Positions 35,218-43,828 are shown, numbered from the stretch's first letter. The stretch is DNA of 64,000 nt from CAVUWL01 sp963700105 (GCA_963700105.1 CAVOWL010000006.1:310001-374000); one strand, 5' to 3'. The notes: generated by a model not told the origin, from the letters alone. Made by a program: numbers and translations.

Positions 35218-38208
35218 ATGCTCGCCACGGTCGAAGCACAGCAGCGCGCGGTTTGCCATCGCGGCGGCCCGGCCTTACTCGTGGGAGGGCCCGCGACCGG
35301 CAAGACCGAGGCGCTGGCGCGACGTCTGGCTCGCCTCGCGGCGGCGGGCACCGGCCCCGAGCGGGTCCTAGTTCTGACCGCCACCGCGGCGACCGCGAGC
35401 AGGTTAGGAGAACGCGTTGAGGCGCTTTTGAGCGGACCGTTCGAGGAGCTCTGGATCGGAGAGTGGGACGCATTGGGGGAGCGGATCCTGCGCGAGCACG
35501 CGACCGCCGCGGGGCTCGATCCGTTCTTCGACGTGCTCGGCCCGGCCGAGCGTTTGGCGATGCTCTTAGAGCGGCTCGCGCAGTTGCCGCTGCGCCGCCA
35601 TGAGATCCGCGGAAATCCGGCCGGATTGCTCGCCGCCTTGCTGGCACGAATCGACGCCCTCAAGGCAAGCGCAATCGGCGCTGAGGCAATCGGCTCTCGG
35701 GCCCGCGAGGAGGAGGAGCGGGCGGGCGATCCGGCCTCCTTGGTGGCAGCTCAAAAGGAGCGAGAGTTTGCCGAGCTTTTTGCCGCCCACGACCGGATCC
35801 TCGCCGCCACCGGCAGCCTCGACCGCGGCGACGTATTCCTCGCGCTAAACCAGCTTCTCGCGGATCGACCCGACCTCCGCCGCGGGCTCGGGAGTCGCTT
35901 CGTCGAGGTGATGGTCGATGAACTCGAGGAGACGACACCCGCCCAGCGGGCGATCCTGGCGGCGCTGGCGCAGGCCAATCCAAACCACCTCTACTCGCTG
36001 CGGCGAACCGACCGGCTCGGCTCAGAGCCGAATCGCTCCCGAAGCGCAGCACTACCGGGCCAAGATCCGGGAACGGCGGCCTGGTTTCATGATCTGCATC
36101 CCAGCGGCGAGCTGATCGCCCTCGAGCGGCGCTTTCGCCAGCCGAAGGTCGGCTTCTGGCGCTGTAGCAACGAGCGGGCCCAGGCCCAGGCGACGGCGCG
36201 CGAAGTCGAGCACCTGCTTGCCGCCGGCAGCCAGGCGGAGAGGATCTGCGTTTTGGTCGATCAGCCCAGCCGCCGCGGTGGCGCCATCGCGGCAGCGATG
36301 GAGGAGCGTGGAATCCCCTTCCACCTCTGCGGCCCGGCCGCCCTCTTCCAGCGCCCCGAGGTGCGTGATGCAATTGCCTGGCTGCGCGTCCTGGCCGACC
36401 CAGAGGACTCCGCCGCCGCGGCAAGGGCGCTGACCCGCCCGCCCGTTGAGCTGCGCTCCAGCGATCTGGCCCGGCTGACGACGATCGCCCGGCGCCGCAA
36501 GCTCGACATGGTTGCCGCCAGCGAGGCGGCGCTTGAGAGCCCCCAGCTACAGCCCGAGGCGCGGGAGCGAATCCAGTCCTTTCTGAAGCTCTACGGCGCC
36601 GCGGCGGCGGCGCTGGAGGAGCGCCGCGCCGACGTCTTTGTGCGCCGCCTGATCGAGCGGGTCGGGCTGCGTCGCCAGCGGCTCTTCGCCGCCCAACCGG
36701 AGGTTGCCGAGCGCCTCTTGGCGCTCTCGCGGCTGGCCGAGCTCGCGGCGGCCTGGGCACGCCGCGAGCCCCATGGCTCGACCCGGGGCTTCGTTCGCTA
36801 CCTGAGCGCCGTCGCCGAGGCCGGGGTCGACCCCAGCGGCGCCGCCGAGCCGCCCTCCCCCGGCGCCGTGCTGGGCCTCTCCCCCGGTGCCGTGAAGGGG
36901 ATGGAGTTTGACCATGTTTTCGCGCTCGGAGTCGATCAGGGAGGGGATTGGGAGCGGATCGGTCAGCCCGCCCGCAGCGGTCTGTTCTTCTCGCGGGTCG
37001 AGGCCGAGGACGGCGGCGCGACTCCCCGCTGGCAGCTCTTTGAGCAAGCGCTCAGCGCCGCCGAGGGCACCGAGGAGATCCACGAGGAGGAGCTCTTTGG
37101 CCCGGCAGAAGGGCTGCACGCGACCTATCGATTGATGCGCGAGCAGGTCCTTGAGGCCTCCTGGAAGGCCGGCAGGGAGCTCTCGGAGCCACGCCTTGAC
37201 ACCGCGGTCGACGTGACCCGGGCGATCGCCCGCTACCTGGAGCTCTTGAAGCTCGCGGCGCTGGCCCAGCGCCCCGGAGATGAGCCGACCTCGGAGGCGA
37301 TCGCGGCAGTCAACGGTCTGCTGCGCCAGGTCGCCAGCCCCGAGCAGCAGGCCGAGCTGGACGCATCATCGCTGGACGCCTACCTGCTCGGCGGCGAGCG
37401 CGAGCGGGGCCTGCGGCGCGAGTTGATCGCCGCCAGGGAGGAGCCGTCGCTGCAGGCCTTCCTGCCGCGCCGCGGCGATGGCGGGCTGAGCCTCTCGGCC
37501 TCTGACCTCGACCTCTACCTGACCTGCCCGCTCAAGTACAAGTTCGCGCGGGTCTTTGGAATCCCGCGCGAGCCGACGATCAATCAGCGCTTCGGCATCC
37601 TGATCCACAACGTGCTCGAGCGCTTCCATAAGGAGCAGGTCGAGGACGGCGACGCGGACGGCCCCGCGCGGCTGACCTCGCTCTTTGAGGCCGGCTGGCG
37701 CCGCTCTGGATTTCGCAGCAGCGACGATGAGCTCCAATACCGCCAGCGCGGACGCGATGCGATGCGCCTTTACTGGGAGGCTGAGAGGACGGCGCTGGGC
37801 AAGCCGCTCTGGCTGGAGCGAAAGTTCGACATCCAGATCGGCGGCCATCATGTGAGGGGACGGGTGGACCGCGTCGACCGGCTGCCCGCAGCGGGCTATG
37901 AGCTGATCGACTACAAGACGGGCGAGCGCAAGTCCGCAGCGCAGTTGCAAAGCGACCTGCAGCTCGCGCTCTACCGACTCGCCGCGCGGGAGGCCTGGGG
38001 GATCGAGGCGGCGAGTGGCAGCTACTACTACGTGCTCGACGCCGAGAAGGTGGCCGCGCCCTCAAAGCCCGATGACGGCGAGCGGGTCGAGCGCACCGTC
38101 TTGGAGGTGGGAGAGGGCGTGCTGGGCCAAGATTTCGAGCCGCGGCCCTCCGCCGCCGTTTGCGGCTGGTGTGATTACCGCCTGATCTGCCCGGCCGCCG
38201 AGAGCTAG
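35218..38208 (+). CDS. UvrD-like motor fused to Fe-S RecB-type nuclease (AdnA/AddB-like)
   Basis: 996 residues, ATG start. Motor region: Q motif EAQQRAV, Walker A GGPATGKT (23-30). The Walker B position reads VMVDELEETTP (Asp234/Glu235) instead of the usual DE-FQDT. Motif V is GAVKGMEFDHVFALGVDQ. I cannot find the VAxTRA arginine motif VI. The C-terminal PD-(D/E)XK nuclease has HNVLERFH, GRVDRVD, IDYKTG (Asp898, Lys900) and QLALYRLA, framed by four Cys (about 762 in LTCPLKYK, then 982, 985, 991) that would hold a 4Fe-4S cluster as in AddB/AdnA. Role: double-strand break end processing or recombination, probably with a partner motor subunit not in this window. Confidence 0.82.
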   Translation: MLATVEAQQRAVCHRGGPALLVGGPATGKTEALARRLARLAAAGTGPERVLVLTATAATASRLGERVEALLSGPFEELWIGEWDALGERILREHATAAGLDPFFDVLGPAERLAMLLERLAQLPLRRHEIRGNPAGLLAALLARIDALKASAIGAEAIGSRAREEEERAGDPASLVAAQKEREFAELFAAHDRILAATGSLDRGDVFLALNQLLADRPDLRRGLGSRFVEVMVDELEETTPAQRAILAALAQANPNHLYSLRRTDRLGSEPNRSRSAALPGQDPGTAAWFHDLHPSGELIALERRFRQPKVGFWRCSNERAQAQATAREVEHLLAAGSQAERICVLVDQPSRRGGAIAAAMEERGIPFHLCGPAALFQRPEVRDAIAWLRVLADPEDSAAAARALTRPPVELRSSDLARLTTIARRRKLDMVAASEAALESPQLQPEARERIQSFLKLYGAAAAALEERRADVFVRRLIERVGLRRQRLFAAQPEVAERLLALSRLAELAAAWARREPHGSTRGFVRYLSAVAEAGVDPSGAAEPPSPGAVLGLSPGAVKGMEFDHVFALGVDQGGDWERIGQPARSGLFFSRVEAEDGGATPRWQLFEQALSAAEGTEEIHEEELFGPAEGLHATYRLMREQVLEASWKAGRELSEPRLDTAVDVTRAIARYLELLKLAALAQRPGDEPTSEAIAAVNGLLRQVASPEQQAELDASSLDAYLLGGERERGLRRELIAAREEPSLQAFLPRRGDGGLSLSASDLDLYLTCPLKYKFARVFGIPREPTINQRFGILIHNVLERFHKEQVEDGDADGPARLTSLFEAGWRRSGFRSSDDELQYRQRGRDAMRLYWEAERTALGKPLWLERKFDIQIGGHHVRGRVDRVDRLPAAGYELIDYKTGERKSAAQLQSDLQLALYRLAAREAWGIEAASGSYYYVLDAEKVAAPSKPDDGERVERTVLEVGEGVLGQDFEPRPSAAVCGWCDYRLICPAAES

Positions 38209-38217
38209 CGGCGGGCG

Positions 38218-39081
38218 CTAGCTTCCCTGCTGGCGCAAGAAGCGCTGGAACTCGCGCGCGATCGAGTCAGCGGAGGGGAGGCTTTCACCGTCCTCGCCGA
38301 GCTGCTCGGCCTGCTCGGCCTCGATCCGCTCGACCAGTTCTTCGATCTCGGGGTTGGCGGCCACGGCCCGGCCGATCTGCTCTTCGTAGCTGACCGTCTC
38401 CTGCTCGAGCTCGGATGCGTCAACGGCGATCCCGGTGAGGCCTTCAAGGCGCCGCAGCAGAGCCAGCGCGGCCTTCGGGTTGGGAACGGCGGCCACGTAG
38501 TGGGGGACCGCCGCCCACAGTGAAGCCGAGCTCATTCCCACCTGGCGGCAGCAGTCGTGCACGACGCCGACGATTCCGGTTGGGCCCTCGTAGCTGGAGC
38601 GCTGCAGGTCGAGCTCTTCGACCAGCTCCTGATCGGATGCCAGGCCGGTGATCGGCACCGGCAGCGTGTGGGAGACCTCGGCAATCAGCGCCCCGAGGGT
38701 GATCACCATCTCGACCCCGAGCGCGTCGGCCGCGGTGGCAATCGTCTCTGAGAAGGTGCGCCAGCGCAGGTTCGGCTCGGTTCCGTCAAGCAGGACCAGG
38801 TCGCGATCGGCGGCGGGGACGCGGGCCGCAATCAGGTTGTTCTCTGGCCAATCGATTCGGCGGGCCTGCCCCTCGGCGAGGGTGATCGTCGGTCGCGTCG
38901 CTTGGAAATCGAAGTACTCCTCGGGGTCAACCTGGGCGATCAGCTCGGCGTCTAAGGACTCGGCCACCGTGGCGAGCGCGGTCGAGGCGGCCGCCGCGGC
39001 GTCGTTCCAGCCACGAAAGGAGCAGACGAGGATCGGGGCGCGAAGCTGGGGCAGATCACCTTCCCAAGTGAGAGAATCCAC
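38218..39081 (-). CDS. PAC2-family protein
   Basis: 287 residues, GTG start. It has the N-terminal strand block LRAPILVCSFRGWNDAAAAAS, the central VITLGALIAEVSHTLPVPITG and SLWAAVPHYVAAVPNPKAALALL, all standard for the bacterial PAC2 (proteasome assembly chaperone 2-like) family. The last ~40 residues are an acidic helix (EELVERIEAEQAEQLGEDGE). The family is frequent in actinomycetes that have a 20S proteasome or Pup system; none of those genes is here. Role is not established experimentally. Ends 9 bp from the convergent helicase-nuclease. Confidence 0.88.
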   Translation of the reverse strand: MDSLTWEGDLPQLRAPILVCSFRGWNDAAAAASTALATVAESLDAELIAQVDPEEYFDFQATRPTITLAEGQARRIDWPENNLIAARVPAADRDLVLLDGTEPNLRWRTFSETIATAADALGVEMVITLGALIAEVSHTLPVPITGLASDQELVEELDLQRSSYEGPTGIVGVVHDCCRQVGMSSASLWAAVPHYVAAVPNPKAALALLRRLEGLTGIAVDASELEQETVSYEEQIGRAVAANPEIEELVERIEAEQAEQLGEDGESLPSADSIAREFQRFLRQQGS

Positions 39082-39123
39082 GCTCTGAGCGTAGACGATG
39101 AAGGCCGCGCGCCAGCCCGGCGC

Positions 39124-39495
39124 TCAGGACTCAGCGGCAAGGGCGCGGCGAAGCAGCTGCACCGCGATCGCCAGCGCCAGCGCGGCGAAGGAGAGCTGCA
39201 GGACTCGCTCGGGCACCTGGTTTGCGATCCCGACCCCGATCAGGACGCCGAGCGGAGAGAGGGCCCCGATCACGATCGCGTTGCGGAGGTTGACGTTGCC
39301 GTAGGAATGTTGGCGGATCGCTCCGACCGTGGCGACGATCACGATCATCAAGAGCGAGGTCGACTCGCCCTGGACCTGGGAGAGGCCGAGAAAGATCGTC
39401 AAGGCCGGCACGAAGAGAATCCCTCCGCCGACCCCGACCAGACCGCCGGCGAGACCGCCGGCGAGCGCGAGCCCCGCTGCCAGCAACTCGTTCAC
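39124..39495 (-). CDS. Half-length TauE/SafE-family membrane protein, second half
   Basis: 123 residues from a GTG that overlaps the previous stop (GTGA). Four hydrophobic segments; LVGVGGGILFVPAL is the signature Gly-rich repeat of TauE/SafE (sulfite/organosulfonate exporter) permeases and HSYGNVNLRNAIVIGALSPLGVLIG is the following block. A normal family member is ~250 residues and holds two such repeats. Here each repeat is a separate gene (see 39492-39857). The two probably pair in the membrane (inference). Substrate unknown. Confidence 0.8.
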   Translation of the reverse strand: MNELLAAGLALAGGLAGGLVGVGGGILFVPALTIFLGLSQVQGESTSLLMIVIVATVGAIRQHSYGNVNLRNAIVIGALSPLGVLIGVGIANQVPERVLQLSFAALALAIAVQLLRRALAAES

Positions 39496-39857
39496 GCCAG
39501 GATCAGCTCGATCGAGGTGGCGAGCAGCAGGACGGCGAAAAGCAGCGACACGTCGCGCTGGGAGATTCGCTGCTGGATAGCCGTTCCAAAGACGACGCCA
39601 GCGATCGCTGGAATCGCCAGCGCCAGCCCATCGCCGAGGTGCACGTTGCCATAGATGCCGCCCTCGGCAATCACCCCAAACAATCCGATGATCACGATCG
39701 CCGCCAGGCTCGTCCCGGTGGCGAGGCGCTCCCCGTAGCCGAACCAAAAAATCAGGAGCGGCACGATGATGGTGCCGCCACCGACCCCGAACAGACCGCT
39801 GAAGATTCCAGCCGCGGTGCCGATCGCGGCGAGCTTTAGGGTCGCGGCAGAGGGCAT
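39492..39857 (-). CDS. Half-length TauE/SafE-family membrane protein, first half
   Basis: 121 residues, ATG start. About four membrane segments with the repeat signature GLFGVGGGTIIVPLLIFWFG and the second block GGIYGNVHLGDGLALAIPAIAGVVFG, parallel to those in the downstream half gene. Both halves are intact and share a 4-bp overlap, so this looks like an established two-gene form and not a frameshift of a single long gene: the reading frames differ, each has its own start, and the N-terminal half ends cleanly after a membrane helix. Substrate likely a sulfonate, sulfite or other small anion. Confidence 0.8.
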   Translation of the reverse strand: MPSAATLKLAAIGTAAGIFSGLFGVGGGTIIVPLLIFWFGYGERLATGTSLAAIVIIGLFGVIAEGGIYGNVHLGDGLALAIPAIAGVVFGTAIQQRISQRDVSLLFAVLLLATSIELILA

Positions 39858-39898
39858 CTGGGAAGCGGCGCGGGCAAGGTCTGGCGATACTAGATGCC

Positions 39899-40720
39899 AT
39901 GCCTCGCGAAACTGAGACCGGGGATGGTGTCAAGCGGGCCGATCTGCTTGAGGAGTTGCGCTCTGACCCGGGGCGCACGGCGATTCTGAGCGATATCGAT
40001 GGCACGCTTGCGCCGATCGCCGAGCGGCCGCAGGAGGCGGCCGTACCGAGCGCCGCAAAACGCGTGCTGGCGGCGCTGCTGGAGCGCTACGGACTGATCG
40101 GTTGTATCTCGGGGCGCCCGGCGGCCGAGGCACGGAAACTGGTCGGCGTTGACGGAATCGCCTACGCCGGCAACCATGGCCTCGAGCTGTTGCTGCCGGG
40201 TGAGCAGACGCCGCGCCTGGATCCCTCGCTACGCGGGCGCGAGGCTGAGGCCGCGACCTTCATCGCCACGCTCGGCAGCGCCGAGCTCGGGGCGGCGGGC
40301 CTGAGGGTCGAGGACAAGGGACCGATCCAGGCCCTTCACTGGCGCGGGGCGACGCGGGAGCGCGGCGCCGAGGCGCGCGCGCACCAGATCGCAGCCGAGG
40401 CGGGTCGCGCCGGATTGGAGCCGCGCTGGGGACGCAAGGTGCTTGAGATTCGACCGGTCGGAGGCGGCGGCAAGGACGCCGCGGTCGCGGCGCTCCTGGC
40501 CAACAATTCGATCTCTGCAGCTGCCTACGGCGGCGATGACCGAACCGATCTGGATGCCTTTCGGCGCCTGCGTGAGTTGCGCGACGACGGCCAGCTTGCG
40601 GTCGCAGTCTGCGTGGGGGTGGTCTCCCCAGAGGCACCGCCAGAGCTACCGGAGGAGTCAGACCTGATCGTCGATGGGCCCCCTGGTTGGCTGGAAATCC
40701 TCGAATCGCTCCTCGTCTGA
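39899..40720 (+). CDS. otsB: Trehalose-6-phosphate phosphatase
   Basis: 273 residues, ATG start. HAD superfamily: motif I LSDIDGTLAPIA (nucleophile Asp32, acid Asp34), motif II GCISGRPAAEAR, Lys in GRKVLEIRPVG with GGKDAAVAAL, and motif IV GGDDRTDLDAF. The TPP-specific YAGNHGLELLL and RGREAEAATFI blocks of the cap are present. Removes phosphate from trehalose 6-phosphate, giving trehalose for osmoprotection. No OtsA (trehalose-phosphate synthase) is in the window. Ends one base before the next gene, so the two are likely co-transcribed. Confidence 0.9.
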   Translation: MPRETETGDGVKRADLLEELRSDPGRTAILSDIDGTLAPIAERPQEAAVPSAAKRVLAALLERYGLIGCISGRPAAEARKLVGVDGIAYAGNHGLELLLPGEQTPRLDPSLRGREAEAATFIATLGSAELGAAGLRVEDKGPIQALHWRGATRERGAEARAHQIAAEAGRAGLEPRWGRKVLEIRPVGGGGKDAAVAALLANNSISAAAYGGDDRTDLDAFRRLRELRDDGQLAVAVCVGVVSPEAPPELPEESDLIVDGPPGWLEILESLLV

Positions 40721-40721
40721 G

Positions 40722-41234
40722 ATGCCCTACACCGACCTCCTGCGGATCACGGTCTTACTCAGCGGCGCCGAGGCCACCGCGCTGGGCGCGATCGCGGCGA
40801 TCGCCGCAGGGCAAAGCGGTGACGGCACGACCGTTTTGATCGCGGCCATTTGGTGGTTGATCTCGCTGGCGATCGGGCTCTTCCTGGGCCGCCCGGCGCG
40901 GGCGGCAAATGGCGTCCGCGAGGCCCTGACCCAGGCGCGCACGGCGACCAGCCTTCCCGCCGAGACACCTTCTCGGATCGCCATCGCCCGGCTTTGGCCA
41001 ATCGGGGTCACCGCGCTCGCCGCCGGCGTCTTGGGCATCTTCTTCCCCGGCGTGGCGGTGATCGGGGCCGGCTACGCCCTGCTCGTAGCGCTTGCCTGGC
41101 ACACCCGCGAGGCCGCCGTATTGGGGGTAGAGCATCGCGACGGGGTCAAGTTCTACGTCGTTCCCAACTCGGCCTTCAGACCGATCGAGCTGGTGCGCAC
41201 CCCGGGTCTGCGCAGCGATCGCCTGCCCGCCTAG
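40722..41234 (+). CDS. Integral membrane protein of unknown function
   Basis: 170 residues; the ATG at 40722 sits one base after the otsB stop. Four hydrophobic segments: about 6-29 (LLSGAEATALGAIAAIAAG), 36-56 (VLIAAIWWLISLAIGLFLG), and a longer pair about 91-126 (IGVTALAAGVLGIFFPGVAVIGAGYALLVALAW). The soluble C-terminal tail about 127-170 is beta-like (GVEHRDGVKFYVVPNSAFRPIELVRTPG). No transporter motif. Position behind otsB suggests an accessory role, not defined. Overlaps the convergent PHP gene by 4 bp. Confidence 0.7.
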   Translation: MPYTDLLRITVLLSGAEATALGAIAAIAAGQSGDGTTVLIAAIWWLISLAIGLFLGRPARAANGVREALTQARTATSLPAETPSRIAIARLWPIGVTALAAGVLGIFFPGVAVIGAGYALLVALAWHTREAAVLGVEHRDGVKFYVVPNSAFRPIELVRTPGLRSDRLPA

Positions 41235-42268
41235 CGCTGAAGGAGCGCCCGCAGCTGCGGCCAGCTGCGGGCGTTGGCAACCTGCTCGGGACGCAAGCCG
41301 GCGCCGCGGGCGACGATCACGGCGTAGTTCATGTTGTCGAGCGTCTCGATTCCGTGCGCGTCGGTGTTCAGGGCGATCATCACACCAGCCTGCGCGGCGA
41401 GGCGAGCGTGCTCCTCGCAGAGATCGCGACGCCGCGGGCTGCCGTTGATCTCAAGCATCGTGGAGCTGGCGGCCGCGGCCTCAATCACCGCTTGGAGGTC
41501 GACTGGGTAGGGGTCCCGCCGGCCGATTAGGCGCCCGGTCAGGTGGCCGATGCAGTCGACCTCGGGGCTTTCGATCGCGGCGATGATCCGCGCTGTCATC
41601 CGTTCCTCAGAGATCGAGAAGGAGGTGTGGACGCTGGCGATCGTCCAGTCAAGGCGGGCCAGCAGCTCCGCGGGGTAATCGAGTGAACCGTCGGTTCCGA
41701 TATTGACCTCCGAGCCGCTGAGCAGGCGGAAGCCGCGGCGCCCCTTGTTGTAGGCCGCCACCTCCTCGATCCGCTGTTCAAGGCGCTCGGCGCTGACGTT
41801 GTCACCGAAACCGTGACTCGCCGAATGGTCGGTGATCGCCAGGTAGGTGTAGCCACGCGAGCGCGCCGCCTCCGCCATCTCCTCGAGGCTGTTGCGACCG
41901 TCAGAGAGGGTGGTGTGGGAATGCAGGTCACCGCGAAGGTCGGAGATGCCGACCAGCCCCTGGGCGGGATTGTCGGCCAAAAAGGCCTCGAGCTCAGCGG
42001 CGGCGCTGGGATGCTTTTCCCGCAGCTTCACCGTGGCGGGGATCTCGCCACTCTCAAGCAGGGTGGCGATCTTTTCGGCGAGCGTCTTGCCGATCCCGGG
42101 TATCTGCTGAACGCGACCCGCTGCACTCAGCTCGGCGACGGAGTCGGGGTAATCGCGGATTGCGCGCGCCGCGCTGCGGTAGGCGCGCACCCGGTAGCGA
42201 TCGGCGCCATCGCTCTCATAGAGCGTGCCAAGCTCCTCCAAGGCGGCGGCGATCTCAGCATTCTTCAC
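41231..42268 (-). CDS. HhH-PHP domain protein (PolX-like without the polymerase core)
   Basis: 345 residues from the GTG at 42268, chosen because relatives start at (M)KNAEIAAALEEL; a longer reading to 42304 exists. Residues 1-100: 8-kDa-type helical domain and helix-hairpin-helix QIPGIGKTLAEKIATLLE. Residues 115-345: PHP phosphoesterase with the metal ligands DLHSHTTLSDG, ITDHSASHG, GSEVNI, SVHTSFS, HLTGRL and NTDAHG. Bacterial PolX proteins have HhH, a nucleotidyltransferase palm, then PHP. The palm is completely absent and the two outer parts are joined by about 15 residues. Probably a DNA- or nucleotide-directed phosphatase/nuclease. Confidence 0.82.
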   Translation of the reverse strand: MKNAEIAAALEELGTLYESDGADRYRVRAYRSAARAIRDYPDSVAELSAAGRVQQIPGIGKTLAEKIATLLESGEIPATVKLREKHPSAAAELEAFLADNPAQGLVGISDLRGDLHSHTTLSDGRNSLEEMAEAARSRGYTYLAITDHSASHGFGDNVSAERLEQRIEEVAAYNKGRRGFRLLSGSEVNIGTDGSLDYPAELLARLDWTIASVHTSFSISEERMTARIIAAIESPEVDCIGHLTGRLIGRRDPYPVDLQAVIEAAAASSTMLEINGSPRRRDLCEEHARLAAQAGVMIALNTDAHGIETLDNMNYAVIVARGAGLRPEQVANARSWPQLRALLQR

Positions 42269-42334
42269 CCTCCAAAAGTTAGCCCCAACCCCTTCTTTAG
42301 ACACCCTTTGGCTTGATCAATAGCATCGTGGTTC

Positions 42335-43123
42335 ATGCCCCAAGCCGACCCAAGCGGCCCGCCCTGGCTCGTCCTGCCTACCTACAACGAGGCTGAGAAC
42401 CTGGCGCCCTTCCTCGCCGCTGCGCGCGAGAAGCTGCCCGACTCCGCCCAGATCCTGATCGTCGATGACAATTCCCCCGACGGGACCGGGGAGATCGCCG
42501 ATCGACTCGCCGAGGAGTTCGAGAACGTCAACGTCTTGCACCGGCCGCTAAAGGAAGGGCTGGGCCCCGCCTACATCGCCGGATTTCGGCGCGCCCTCGC
42601 CGCCGGCGCCGGGTTGGTGCTCGAGATGGACTCTGACTTCTCCCACGATCCCGCCTTCCTGCCGCGTTTGCTGGAGGGAGCCGAGCGCGCCGATTTGGTG
42701 ATCGGCTCGCGCTACGTGGCCGGCGGCGGAGTTTCGGATTGGGGGCTGACGCGGCGGGCGATAAGCCGCGGCGGCAGCGCCTATGCGCGGCTCGTGCTTG
42801 GGGTCGGGGTGCATGATCTGACCGGCGGCTTTAAGTGCTTCAGGCGCGAGGTGTTGGAGGCGATCGACCTCAACTCAATCGTCTCCCACGGCTACGCCTT
42901 CCAGGTGGAGATGACCTACCGGGTGATCCAGCACGGGTTCAGGGTGCTCGAGGTGCCGATCGTCTTTCGCGATCGCCAGGCCGGCTCCTCGAAGATGGAC
43001 CGCTCGATCGTCGCCGAGGCAGCTTGGCGGGTTCCCCTCCTTCGCTTTGGCTCCCGGGCTCAAAACGGCGCCTCGGCGGCGGGCGGGGGGACGGTGGCTG
43101 GGCTCGACTCTGAGCGAGATTGA
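42335..43123 (+). CDS. Polyprenol-phosphate mannose synthase-type glycosyltransferase (GT2)
   Basis: 262 residues, ATG start. GT-A fold: LVLPTYNEAENL, VDDNSPDGTGEIAD, HRPLKEGLGPAYIAGF, the DxD motif LEMDSDFSHDP, LVIGSRYVAGGG, and FKCFRREVLEAIDLN with SHGYAFQVEMTYR near the end. These are the blocks of dolichol-phosphate mannose synthase (DPMS) and mycobacterial Ppm1 D2: transfer of mannose from GDP-mannose to a polyprenyl phosphate for later cell-envelope mannosylation. There is no C-terminal membrane domain, as in the soluble class. Monocistronic. 100-residue-scale gaps on either side are noncoding. Confidence 0.9.
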   Translation: MPQADPSGPPWLVLPTYNEAENLAPFLAAAREKLPDSAQILIVDDNSPDGTGEIADRLAEEFENVNVLHRPLKEGLGPAYIAGFRRALAAGAGLVLEMDSDFSHDPAFLPRLLEGAERADLVIGSRYVAGGGVSDWGLTRRAISRGGSAYARLVLGVGVHDLTGGFKCFRREVLEAIDLNSIVSHGYAFQVEMTYRVIQHGFRVLEVPIVFRDRQAGSSKMDRSIVAEAAWRVPLLRFGSRAQNGASAAGGGTVAGLDSERD

Positions 43124-43486
43124 GGGGCTCGATCGGGCTCTCCCGACTTCCCCTGGGGCCTCGGCTCGGTGCCCCCTCGCGGTCTAGTAATGGGGAGGCG
43201 GCGGGAATACGATCGAGCTCCTCGCATCAGGCTGGGGTTGCTCCGATCCTCGGGATCGCGATCGGCCCACAACCGGCTCACCCCCAGATTCGGCTTTGGA
43301 TGGCGAGCCCATCTCCCCCGAGATTTCGCCGCCGGCGAGGAGGGAAGGATGGAAATCGCCGTCCCGAACCTGGCGACGCTCCAGGCTCCGTCCGATCTTT
43401 GGAGCCAAAATGCCGGCGCGGAGAGCCCTCGCTATACTTTCTGAAGTATTGAGCGCTGAAACTCGACCCCCAGGAGAGCGATTCCA
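43124..43486. other. Gene-free stretch with promoter of thioredoxin gene at its right end
   Basis: About 360 bases. Open frames on both strands lack ribosome binding sites and homology-like patterns. No tRNA or known riboswitch was recognised. The right end (43433-43449) carries a -10 box and inverted repeat. Confidence 0.5.
43433..43449 (+). promoter_or_regulatory. trxA promoter -10 box within a perfect inverted repeat
   Basis: TATACT (43433-43438) matches the -10 consensus 5/6 and lies ~50 bases before the GTG of the thioredoxin gene. It overlaps ATACTT-TCTG-AAGTAT (43434-43449), a perfect 6-bp inverted repeat with a 4-base spacer, shaped like a repressor operator. No good -35 is seen. Confidence 0.5.
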
Positions 43487-43813
43487 GTGACAGGCAAACT
43501 CCGCGATGTGACCGACGCCACCTTTAAGTCCGACGTTTTGGAGGCCGATGGCCCCGTCCTCGTCGACTTCTGGGCACCGTGGTGTGGGCCTTGCCGCGTC
43601 GTTCATCCGGTGCTTGAGGAGATCGACGGTGAGCGCGAGGACCTGCGGATCGTCAGCGTCAACGTCGATGAGAACCAGCAGACCGCGGCGCAGTATGACG
43701 TTCTCTCGATTCCGACGATGATCCTGTTTAAGGACGGAGCGATCGCCAAGAAGGTGGTCGGGGCGATGCCCAAGCGCCGCCTTGAGGCAGAGCTCGAGCC
43801 AGCACTGGCCTGA
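43487..43813 (+). CDS. trxA: Thioredoxin
   Basis: 108 residues, GTG start with AGGAGA 9 bases upstream. Thioredoxin fold with the active site WAPWCGPCRVV (Cys33, Cys36), conserved LVDFWA, cis-Pro in SIPTMILFKDG, and the terminal helix. Dithiol-disulfide exchange in the cytoplasm, reduced by a thioredoxin reductase not in this window. Followed 15 bp later by a small tautomerase-like gene. Confidence 0.95.
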   Translation: MTGKLRDVTDATFKSDVLEADGPVLVDFWAPWCGPCRVVHPVLEEIDGEREDLRIVSVNVDENQQTAAQYDVLSIPTMILFKDGAIAKKVVGAMPKRRLEAELEPALA

Positions 43814-43828
43814 GGCGGAGCCGCGGCG

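Noticed and set aside
43120..43452. Open frames between the glycosyltransferase and thioredoxin
   Set aside because: They run through the trxA promoter, have no Shine-Dalgarno and look random.
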